Assembly (NCBI GenBank): GCA_904420235.1
Contig: CAJFUS010000130.1
Span: 1 to 11,667 of the forward strand
Length of the DNA stretch: 11,667 nt
Direction of reading: 5' to 3'
Origin: Candidatus Neoanaerotignum tabaqchaliae
Lineage (GTDB): Bacteria > Bacillota > Clostridia > Lachnospirales > Anaerotignaceae
Program-made: the position numbers and the translations under genes
The notes under the pieces: generated by a model
Seen by the model: the letters and a program-made list of their open reading frames with translations, nothing else
Databases searched by the model: none
What the model was told of the DNA's origin: nothing
Shown here: piece after piece, positions 5,921 to 11,667 of the stretch
Numbering within the stretch: the first letter of the stretch is position 1
Layout of the letters: each line of letters starts with the position of its first letter

Positions 5921-8545
5921 TCATTTATTCAAAATGTGAGCCCTTGCGGCGGCAAGCCTTGCTATTGGCACCCTGAAAGGCGAGCATGAAACATAGTCAA
6001 GGCCAATCATGTCGCAGAACTCTATTGACGAAGGGTCGCCTCCATGCTCTCCGCAAATTCCCAAATGAAGGTCCGGTCTTTGAGCCCTGCCCTTTGTAAC
6101 GGCAATTTTCATAAGCTCTCCAACGCCGTTTCTGTCCAATTTAGCCGTAGGGTCGCCCTCGTAAATCTTTTTGTCTATGTAGTCGGCCAAAATCTTTCCG
6201 GCGTCGTCCCTTGAAAGGCCGTATGTCATCTGTGTAAGGTCGTTTGTTCCAAACGAGAAGAATTCGGCCTCTTTGGCAATCTCGTCGGCAACCATGCAGG
6301 CCCTTGGAATCTCAATCATTGTTCCAACAAGATATTTCATCTCCATGCCGCTTTCAGCGATAAGCTTATCGGCAACCTCAACTATAAGCTCTTTAACAAA
6401 CTTCATCTCTTTAGGGTCGCCAACAAGAGGAATCATTATCTCTGGCACAATGTTGTAGCCTTTGTTTTTCTTAACCTCAAGGGCGGCTTCAATTATGGCC
6501 GAAGCCTGCATTTTGGCTATTTCCGGATAGCTTACGGCCAAACGGCAGCCTCTGTGTCCCATCATAGGGTTAAGTTCGTGAAGGCCTCTTGCCTTAATTT
6601 TAAGCTCCTGAACGCTCTTGCCCATTACCTTTGAAAGCTCCTCAAACTCCTCGTCCGTTGTAGGAAGGAACTCGTGAAGAGGCGGGTCAAGAAGGCGGAT
6701 TGTAACCGGTCTTTCCTGCATAGCCTCGTAAATTCCAACAAAGTCCTCTTTCTGGAAAGGCTTAATGGCTTCAAGGGCGGCAATTCTTTCTTCCTCTGAA
6801 TCGGAAAGAATCATAACGCGGAACTTAAGTATTCTGTTGGCCTCAAAGAACATATGCTCCGTTCTTGTAAGACCAATTCCCTCGGCGCCGAACTCAACGG
6901 CCTTGGCGGCGTCCTTTGGAGTGTCGGCGTTTGTTCTAACTTTAAGCCTTCTAACATGGTCGGCCCAAGACATAAACTCGGCGAAATCTCCCGATATTGA
7001 AGGGTCTGTTGTTGGTATATCCTCGCCATAAATATTTCCTGTGGAGCCGTCAAGGGATATGTAATCTCCCTCTTTAAATGTTTTTCCTCCAAGGGTGAAT
7101 GTTTTCTCGGCCTCGTTCATTTTTATGGCCTCGCAGCCTGATACGCAGCACCTGCCCATTCCTCTGGCAACAACGGCGGCGTGGCTTGTCATTCCTCCGC
7201 GAACCGTAAGTATTCCCTCGGCGGCGGCCATACCCTCAATGTCCTCAGGGCTGGTTTCAAGACGCACAAGCACAACTCTTTCACCTGTGGCGGCCGCTGC
7301 CTTAGCCTCCTCAGCCGTAAAGTAAACCTTTCCGGCTCCGGCTCCCGGCGAGGCTGGAAGTCCCTTTCCTATTGGTTTGGCAGCTTTAAGAGCCTCAGGG
7401 TCGAACATAGGGTGAAGAAGCTGGTCAAGCTGTTTAGGCTCTACCTTAAGTATGGCCTCCTCTTTTGTTATAAGGCCCTCGTTAACCATGTCAACGGCTA
7501 TTTTAAGGGCGGCGGCGGCTGTTCTTTTTCCGTTTCTTGTTTGAAGGAAGAAAAGCTTGCCGTTTTCTATTGTAAACTCCATGTCCTGCATGTCTTTATA
7601 ATGTCTTTCAAGCTTTGATGAAAGGTCGCAGAACTGTTTATAAACCTCCGGCATATCCTGCTCAAGGGTGGCTATTGGCTTAGGAGTTCTAACTCCGGCA
7701 ACAACGTCCTCGCCCTGGGCGTTTATAAGATACTCGCCGAATATTTTCCTTTCGCCTGTGGCGGCGTTTCTTGTGAAGGCAACGCCTGTTCCCGATGTGT
7801 CGCCCATGTTTCCAAATACCATCATTTGAACGTTTACGGCTGTTCCCCAGCTGTATGGAATATCATTCATTCTTCTGTAAGAGAAGGCCCTTGGGTTATC
7901 CCATGAACGGAAAACGGCTTTAACAGCTTCAAAAAGCTGCTCCTTAGGGTCCTGAGGGAAATCCTTTTTCTGGTCTTCAAAATAAATTTTCTTAAAATCT
8001 TCTGTTATCTGCTTAAGGTCGTCGGCGGAAAGCTCCGTGTCATACTCCGCTCCAACCTTTTCTTTATACTGGTCAAGATGTCTTTCAAATTTGTCTTTAG
8101 AAACGCCCATAACAACGTCGGCAAACATCATAACAAATCTTCTGTATGAGTCGTAGGCGAATCTTTCGTTGTTTGTGGATTTTGCAAGGCCCAAAACGGA
8201 ATTGTCGTTAAGGCCCAAGTTAAGCACCGTATCCATCATTCCCGGCATAGAGGCTCTGGCTCCCGAACGAACTGAAACAAGAAGAGGATTTTCGTTGTTT
8301 CCCAATTTTTTGCCGGCTTTTTCCTCCAAAAGTTTAAGAGCGTCTTCAATCTGCTCTCTAATCTCGTCTGAAAGCTCTTTGCCGTTTTCGTTAAAATAGG
8401 TGCAGGCTTCCGTTGTAACAGTAAATCCTTGAGGTATAGGAAGGCCCATGTTTGTCATCTCGGCAAGATTGGCGCCTTTTCCTCCAAGAAGCTCCCTCAT
8501 AGAGGCCGCTCCCTCGTTAAACATATAAACATATTTCTTTCCCAT
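5921..8545 (-). CDS. ppdK: Pyruvate, phosphate dikinase
   Basis: Catalyses ATP + phosphate + pyruvate = AMP + pyrophosphate + PEP in the cytosol; in many anaerobes it runs towards pyruvate and ATP in a pyrophosphate-linked glycolysis, or towards PEP. With the start used here it is 874 residues, the usual length. Order: ATP-grasp nucleotide domain (1-340; SVRSGARASMPGMMDTVLNLG at about 91-111), phosphohistidine domain with GGMTSHAAVVARG and catalytic His455, then a PEP/pyruvate TIM barrel with Arg561 (GLTRTEHMF), Arg617, GTMIEIPRA (Glu745), SFGTNDLTQ (Asn768, Asp769) and GICGEHGG (Cys831). These numbers coincide with the C. symbiosum enzyme. A GTG at 8554 is in frame, but it overlaps the GGAG site; the ATG at 8545 has that GGAG 8 nt upstream, so I use it. 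Thr453 is the residue phosphorylated by PPDK regulatory proteins in other systems; no such partner gene is seen here. Intact and monocistronic. Confidence 0.98.
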   Translation of the reverse strand: MGKKYVYMFNEGAASMRELLGGKGANLAEMTNMGLPIPQGFTVTTEACTYFNENGKELSDEIREQIEDALKLLEEKAGKKLGNNENPLLVSVRSGARASMPGMMDTVLNLGLNDNSVLGLAKSTNNERFAYDSYRRFVMMFADVVMGVSKDKFERHLDQYKEKVGAEYDTELSADDLKQITEDFKKIYFEDQKKDFPQDPKEQLFEAVKAVFRSWDNPRAFSYRRMNDIPYSWGTAVNVQMMVFGNMGDTSGTGVAFTRNAATGERKIFGEYLINAQGEDVVAGVRTPKPIATLEQDMPEVYKQFCDLSSKLERHYKDMQDMEFTIENGKLFFLQTRNGKRTAAAALKIAVDMVNEGLITKEEAILKVEPKQLDQLLHPMFDPEALKAAKPIGKGLPASPGAGAGKVYFTAEEAKAAAATGERVVLVRLETSPEDIEGMAAAEGILTVRGGMTSHAAVVARGMGRCCVSGCEAIKMNEAEKTFTLGGKTFKEGDYISLDGSTGNIYGEDIPTTDPSISGDFAEFMSWADHVRRLKVRTNADTPKDAAKAVEFGAEGIGLTRTEHMFFEANRILKFRVMILSDSEEERIAALEAIKPFQKEDFVGIYEAMQERPVTIRLLDPPLHEFLPTTDEEFEELSKVMGKSVQELKIKARGLHELNPMMGHRGCRLAVSYPEIAKMQASAIIEAALEVKKNKGYNIVPEIMIPLVGDPKEMKFVKELIVEVADKLIAESGMEMKYLVGTMIEIPRACMVADEIAKEAEFFSFGTNDLTQMTYGLSRDDAGKILADYIDKKIYEGDPTAKLDRNGVGELMKIAVTKGRAQRPDLHLGICGEHGGDPSSIEFCDMIGLDYVSCSPFRVPIARLAAARAHILNK

Positions 8546-8647
8546 ACAACACACTCCGTTTCCCTTGCGAAATATATTAGGTAAAAATATTTCTATTTTT
8601 ATCTAAAATCAAAGTAATAAAACTTCGTTTTTTCTCTTACAAAATAC

Positions 8648-8676
8648 AGTATAGCACCATACAATGATAATATCAA
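8648..8676 (-). promoter_or_regulatory. ppdK promoter, sigma-A type with extended -10
   Basis: On the minus strand TTGATA (8671-8676) is exactly 17 bp from TATACT (8648-8653), each 5 of 6 to consensus, and TGC directly precedes the -10, giving an extended -10. Transcription would begin near 8641, leaving a leader of about 95 nt before the ppdK ATG. I see no riboswitch in the leader. Confidence 0.7.
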
Positions 8677-8700
8677 TACTTAATTAACTAAAATCTAAAT

Positions 8701-9232
8701 TATTTTTAACAACGGCCAATTCATAATTATGACGAAATACCGTGAATTTTTAAAGTTTTTTATAAAAAAAATGTTAATATTCAAATTTTAAAAAAATATT
8801 TTTTCATTTTAGTTCCATTTGTTTTTTAGTAAAATAACTACTGTAAATAAAAACAGAGTTAAGCATTTTTTTAACTCATTGTGGCTTTTTTAGGCATATA
8901 CCGTTGTTAAAACAACAATTTTAAAACAAAAAATAAACGCCTTGTCTTTTAATAAGCAAAAAAATAAGACCCTTAAAGCGGGTCCGCCACTCAAAAACTT
9001 TCCTTATACATACCATGTAATTTCATAACACAAAATCGGTGTGCGGAACATTTAAATCCGCTTGAAACTGCGGCCTGTTAAACAAAAAAATATCACGCTG
9101 TTACTAAAACAAACCGTCAATAAACATATCTTAAAAAAGTTAAATCAGCAAAACCATTGGCGGTATTGATAACTTCCTAATTAATATGATAAACTTAGCC
9201 GGATAATAATATGGTTTTGGGAGGAAAAAGCA
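8701..9232. other. AT-rich divergent intergenic region between ppdK and the DUF1989 gene
   Basis: No credible gene. It holds a GC-poor inverted repeat GAGTTAA/TTAACTC (8856-8877), GTTGTT/AACAAC (8903-8916), a leftward terminator-like hairpin (8957-8984, separate entry) and a cluster of alternative short hairpins at 9028-9073. For the DUF1989 gene only weak promoter options are visible, such as TTGATA (9166-9171) with GATAAA 16 bp on, or TATGAT at 9185-9190 without a good -35. Confidence 0.5.
8957..8984 (-). terminator. Leftward intrinsic terminator with no upstream gene
   Basis: On the minus strand GACCC (8980-8984) pairs with GGGTC (8968-8972) around a 7-nt loop, followed by TTATTTTTTT. The stem is only 5 bp, but the U tract is long and well placed. 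It would end a leftward transcript starting between here and the DUF1989 start, where no coding gene is visible. Confidence 0.45.
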
Positions 9233-9811
9233 GTGAGCGCTGAGTATATAATTCCGGCCTGTTCCGGAATAAAAATTGATGTTAAGCAGGGCCAAAATAT
9301 TACGGTTGTTGATATTGAAGGCGGTCAAGTAGTTGATTTTTTCGCCGAGGCATACGGAAATCCAAACGAATTCCTTTCCACAGGCGTCACTATTGATTGC
9401 AACGAATCCTTAAAACTTAATGTAGAAGATATTATTTATACAAATCTATACAGACCAATGCTGAAAATTATTTTTGACGACGTTGGAGAGCACGATTTAC
9501 TCCACCCCTGCTGCCGGCCTGAGATGTATGACTTTTTTTATAATAATGGCAAAGGCCACCCAAACTGCCTTGAAAACATCAACGGCGCCCTTAATGAACA
9601 GCGGCCCTCCATTACGCCCGTAAACCTGTTCATGCACACTAAAATCAGCGCCGATGGAAAAATTTCCGTTGAGGAGCCGCTTTCCAAAGCGGGAGACAAA
9701 ATTATATTAAAGGCTCTTATTGACATCACCCTTGGAGCAGCCGCGTGCAGCGTTTCTGAAAGCAAATGCAACAGCGGAAAGTGTACTCCCGTTAAAATTG
9801 TTGTTGATTAA
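9233..9811 (+). CDS. DUF1989 (urea carboxylase-associated family) protein
   Basis: A 192-residue protein of the DUF1989 family (PF09347), known as the urea amidolyase-associated UAAP1/UAAP2 proteins. The biochemical role of the family is not settled. Matching features are the N-terminal strands ending GGQVVDFFAEA (30-40), the central HDLLHPCCRPEMYDFFYNNGKGHPNCLENI (87-116), NLFMHTKI with His135, and the C-terminal GAAACSVSESKCNSGKCTPVKI. His87, His91, Cys93, Cys94, His110, Cys112, Cys172, Cys179 and Cys184 give many possible metal ligands; some relatives are metal proteins, so Zn or Fe binding is a fair inference. The start is GTG at 9233 with GGGAGG 8 nt upstream; no in-frame ATG competes. 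No urea carboxylase, allophanate hydrolase or transporter gene is nearby, so here it is a stand-alone gene, convergent with merR. Confidence 0.85.
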   Translation: MSAEYIIPACSGIKIDVKQGQNITVVDIEGGQVVDFFAEAYGNPNEFLSTGVTIDCNESLKLNVEDIIYTNLYRPMLKIIFDDVGEHDLLHPCCRPEMYDFFYNNGKGHPNCLENINGALNEQRPSITPVNLFMHTKISADGKISVEEPLSKAGDKIILKALIDITLGAAACSVSESKCNSGKCTPVKIVVD

Positions 9812-9912
9812 AATAAATTTTGCTTAGCAAACAGCGGCATAGCTTTTAAAAATATTTAAAAATATTTCACAAATGTCATTTAATTTAATATCTAAAACGC
9901 CTAAAATACAAC

Positions 9913-9945
9913 GGCGGACGAGAAATATATAATCTCTCGTCCGCC
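9913..9945 (-). terminator. Shared terminator hairpin between convergent DUF1989 and merR genes
   Basis: GGCGGACGAGA (9913-9923) pairs perfectly with TCTCGTCCGCC (9935-9945), an 11-bp stem with an 11-nt loop. It begins 9 nt after the merR stop codon and lies about 100 nt after the DUF1989 stop. The minus-strand 3' flank is GTTGTATTTT, a fair U tract; the plus flank is not T-rich, so it is best assigned to merR and may block rightward read-through as well. Confidence 0.7.
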
Positions 9946-9953
9946 TGAATAAA

Positions 9954-10370
9954 TCAGCATTTCTCGTCTGTTCCGCAATCCGGCGCTTTCTGTCCTTTAG
10001 AAAGCATTTCCTCGGTTTTGGCCAAAATTTTGTCGTAGCTTTCTATTTTATAGTTAAGCCTGTCAACACAGGCCTTTATTGTTTCAATCTTGTCCACAAG
10101 CAAATTCCTTTGTTCAATAAGTATGGCTTTTCTTGCTCCGGCCGTCGAGTCGCCCTGCTGAAAAAGCCCTACATATTCTATGAGGGCCTCAATCTGCATT
10201 CCGGCGCCTCTCATGCACTTTATAAACTCAATCCAGCCGCAGGACACCTCGTCATAGTTCCTTATGCCGCTTTTCGTTCTTGGAACCGGCGGTATAAGAC
10301 CTATGCGTTCATAATATCTTAATGTGTCCTGAGAAATATCATATTTTTTGCTTGCTTCGGCTATTGTCAT
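9954..10370 (-). CDS. MerR-family transcriptional regulator, AdhR/YyaN-like
   Basis: A 138-residue dimeric DNA-binding regulator. The N-terminal winged helix (TIAEASKKYDISQDTLRYYE, then IGLIPPVPRTKSGIRNYDE) is the MerR HTH with the two wings; a long helix (about 78-120) forms the antiparallel dimer coil. FIKCMRGAGMQI places a cysteine at residue 52, the position of the sensor Cys in Bacillus AdhR, where aldehydes trigger activation. Further cysteines are at 44, 101, 132 and 138, the last two in a short tail ending DCGTDEKC. A GTG start at 10379 is in frame but lies within the AAGGAG ribosome binding site; the ATG at 10370 has AAGGAG 8 nt upstream and is preferred. A MerR-type promoter about 220 bp upstream reads towards this gene, which suggests autoregulation. 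The signal could be an aldehyde or other thiol-reactive electrophile; that is inference. Confidence 0.9.
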   Translation of the reverse strand: MTIAEASKKYDISQDTLRYYERIGLIPPVPRTKSGIRNYDEVSCGWIEFIKCMRGAGMQIEALIEYVGLFQQGDSTAGARKAILIEQRNLLVDKIETIKACVDRLNYKIESYDKILAKTEEMLSKGQKAPDCGTDEKC

Positions 10371-10588
10371 AGAAATCACTCCTTAACATATGTCAAAATT
10401 AAAAACCATTGGCGGCTTATATCATACACCTTCCGCAAAATCCCTATGGTATGCCGCTGATTTTGTAAACATCTGCCTTTCAAAAGCAGCCCGCTGTATT
10501 TTAAAGCCGTCAAAGTCAATAAAAACCTTACCGTCCTAATTTAAAACAGCCTCTGCCCTTTCGCCGTTTTTAAAAATTCTTTAAATAG
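10371..10588 (-). other. Long leader of merR with a possible gene remnant
   Basis: Between the MerR-type promoter and merR lie over 200 nt with no proper gene. On the minus strand an open stretch at 10422-10535 (37 codons then TGA) reads DGKVFIDFDGFKIQRAAF and so on, protein-like text that begins directly after a TAG and has no start codon except an internal ATG at 10472 with poor RBS spacing. It may be a remnant of a former target gene, a leader peptide, or chance. No riboswitch structure is recognised. Confidence 0.35.
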
Positions 10589-10619
10589 ATTTTACTATAT
10601 GAAGTTAACTCCAAGTCAA
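10589..10619 (-). promoter_or_regulatory. MerR-type promoter/operator with 19-bp spacer
   Basis: On the minus strand TTGACT (10614-10619) and TAAAAT (10589-10594) are separated by exactly 19 bp, the overlong spacer typical of MerR-activated sigma-A promoters. Inside it is a dyad TGGAGTTAACTTCA (10600-10613) centred on GTTAAC, symmetric except for one base pair. The opposite orientation gives much poorer hexamers. The site reads towards merR, whose product is the obvious candidate regulator. Confidence 0.65.
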
Positions 10620-10777
10620 TAGAAATTTAACCGATTAGGCTATTTTTTATATTATTACATAATATTTACATCAAACAACGCTTCCGCTGAAAAAATCAAG
10701 TTTGTTATTTTAAAAAAATACTGCCGTTTATTGTTTTAGGCATGTAAATCCAAAATTAAAAAAATGAAAAAAATGTG

Positions 10778-10806
10778 TTGACATATGTTTTTTTATGTGG
10801 TAATAT
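10778..10806 (+). promoter_or_regulatory. Promoter of the tRNA-Ala gene
   Basis: A perfect TTGACA (10778-10783) is 17 bp from TAATAT (10801-10806), and TGG directly before the -10 forms an extended -10. The predicted start, near 10813, is about 8 nt before the tRNA 5' end, a normal arrangement for a tRNA transcript. Confidence 0.75.
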
Positions 10807-10820
10807 ACTTTTTGTGTTCA

Positions 10821-10896
<76 letters not shown>

Positions 10897-10904
10897 ACTG
10901 TAAT

Positions 10905-10934
10905 CCGGAATTGTTCAAACAATTCCGGTTTTTT
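10905..10934 (+). terminator. Intrinsic terminator of tRNA-Ala
   Basis: CCGGAATTGTT (10905-10915) and AACAATTCCGG (10918-10928) form a perfect inverted repeat, in practice about 9 bp with a 6-nt loop, followed by six T's (10929-10934). It starts 8 nt after the CCA end. Confidence 0.9.
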
Positions 10935-10966
10935 GTATATATAAATATTTTTGAAGGCTCGTGCTG

Positions 10967-11010
10967 AAAGCGGACAAGTGAAAACAATCATTTGTCTGCT
11001 TTTTCTTTTT
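10967..11010 (+). terminator. Second rightward intrinsic terminator
   Basis: AAAGCGGACAAGTG (10967-10980) pairs with CATTTGTCTGCTTT (10989-11002), 14 bp including two G-U pairs with an 8-nt loop, followed by TTCTTTTTT. It is strong and oriented rightward, only 33 nt after the tRNA terminator, with no gene between them. It could back up the first terminator or end a short separate RNA. Confidence 0.75.
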
Positions 11011-11289
11011 TAACAGCAAAACCAAATTTAAAACTGTCCATAAATATTATATATCTGATACTTTATTAAAACAGCTCTTCACCCACAGAAGCATTTTACT
11101 GCTAAAACGCTCCTTGCACACAACTTTCTCCCTCAAAAAATATTAATGCAGCCATTTTAAATCTGTTCAGCCTAACGTCAATTAAATCTTGGACTGCCTA
11201 AAACAAAACTGAATTCAAAAACACTCTACGCCGTCGGAAAAGTTTAAATAATTAAAATAAATATAATAAATATACTTTTGTCAAAAAAC

Positions 11290-11331
11290 TTCAAAGCAAA
11301 GCAAAATAGTGATATAATATAAAATATCACT
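11290..11331 (+). promoter_or_regulatory. Promoter-like site with overlapping inverted repeat
   Basis: TTCAAA (11290-11295) is 17 bp from a perfect TATAAT (11313-11318), with TGA just before it (extended -10). A perfect 8-bp inverted repeat AGTGATAT/ATATCACT (11308-11315 and 11324-11331, 8-bp gap) covers the -10 and the expected start site, the place where a repressor would bind. No gene with a ribosome binding site follows within the window. Confidence 0.45.
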
Positions 11332-11619
11332 GTTAAAATTTGTGTTTAAGGGCGATTTTTATAAATACAAAGGCATTTTCAGCAATATAAAAATGTTATT
11401 AAACAACAGCTTTTAAAAATTAACACACAGTTTTGTAAATAAAGTATGTGAAAATTTGAATATAACTCACACTTAAATTTTTTTAACAGCCCGAGTCCAT
11501 AGGCTGAAAATTCTAAGCCATAAATACAAAAAAGGGAGCAGCCCGCTGATATAAAAAAGTTCACAGCGGACAGTTTTATATTTTCCCAAAATTATTCCTT
11601 GGTTAAATTCATACTTTCT

Positions 11620-11667
11620 TTAATAAATGCCGTCGGCTTTTACGGCCCATAGGGCAGTGTAAAAATC
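11620..11667 (-). CDS. Possible C-terminal end of a leftward gene entering from the right edge
   Basis: Read leftward from the edge, 15 codons (DFYTALWAVKADGIY) end in TAA at 11620. The codons used (GCC, GTA, AAA, GAC, GGC) resemble those of the real genes in this window. The fragment is too short to identify, and the other two frames are also briefly open, so this is only a possibility. A weak hairpin at 11543-11569 lies downstream. Confidence 0.2.
   Translation of the reverse strand, partial: DFYTALWAVKADGIY

Larger units (their letters stand above)
11012..11667. other. AT-rich region to the right edge without a confident gene
   Basis: No ORF here has a convincing ribosome binding site or a recognisable protein. 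Features visible are a promoter-like site with an inverted repeat at 11290-11331, a 6-bp stem CCGCTG/CAGCGG at 11543-11569 with a 15-nt loop that could be a weak terminator on either strand, and a short frame touching the right edge (11620-11667, minus). Confidence 0.5.

Noticed and set aside
7181..7618. 145-codon plus-strand ORF
   Set aside because: It lies wholly antisense to ppdK, has no ribosome binding site and encodes low-complexity Ser/Leu/Lys text.
8546..8641. Possible riboswitch in the ppdK leader
   Set aside because: The roughly 95-nt leader is AT-rich with no conserved aptamer elements or terminator/antiterminator pair that I can see.
10376..10513. Minus-strand frame from a TTG start to a TGA overlapping the merR ribosome binding site
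   Set aside because: It overlaps another open frame in the same leader, uses a weak start and contains hydrophobic, low-information text; less protein-like than the 10422-10535 frame.
11379..11564. 61-codon minus-strand ORF rich in Phe, Leu, Cys and Tyr
   Set aside because: The composition is what AT-rich noncoding DNA gives, and no Shine-Dalgarno precedes the ATG.

Overview
The window looks like a chromosomal segment of a low-to-moderate GC anaerobic Firmicute, probably a Clostridia/Lachnospiraceae-type organism. The reasons are GGAGG-type ribosome binding sites before most genes, AT-rich gaps between richer coding regions, a pyruvate phosphate dikinase whose catalytic residues fall at the Clostridium symbiosum numbering, a YkpA/YbiT-type ABC-F protein and a DUF6612-like lipoprotein. 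This assignment is inference; no 16S or similar marker is present. I see no phage, transposase, CRISPR array or plasmid gene.

Layout. Positions 1-4089 hold a leftward (minus strand) cluster: an ABC-F ATPase, a nitroreductase-family flavoprotein, holo-ACP synthase (acpS) and the bifunctional NAD(P)HX epimerase/dehydratase (nnr, cut by the left edge). acpS next to nnr is a familiar housekeeping pair; nnr may also have its own promoter. A leftward lipoprotein gene (4460-5389) follows, then a 0.5 kb gap with a strong hairpin, then ppdK (5921-8545, leftward) behind a clear extended -10 promoter. After an AT-rich divergent gap, a rightward DUF1989 gene (9233-9811) converges on a leftward MerR-family gene (9954-10370), with a perfect 11-bp hairpin between them. 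A MerR-type promoter with a 19-bp spacer and a GTTAAC-centred dyad lies about 220 bp upstream of merR. A tRNA-Ala(GGC) gene (10821-10896) with its own promoter and terminator follows, and the last 0.7 kb is AT-rich with only a promoter-like site.

How the parts relate. Most genes are independent housekeeping functions: PEP/pyruvate interconversion (ppdK), repair of damaged NAD(P)H (nnr), activation of acyl carrier protein (acpS), and ribosome-associated ATPase work (ABC-F). The less ordinary part is 8.7-10.6 kb: an orphan DUF1989 protein with many Cys/His residues beside an AdhR/YyaN-like MerR regulator that keeps the sensor cysteine at position 52, plus an operator-promoter separated from merR by a leader that holds what may be a broken small gene. 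The ABC-F protein is also unusual: one of its two composite ATP sites is degenerate at three motifs. I did not find a convincing new multi-gene system; the best leads are regulatory or structural.
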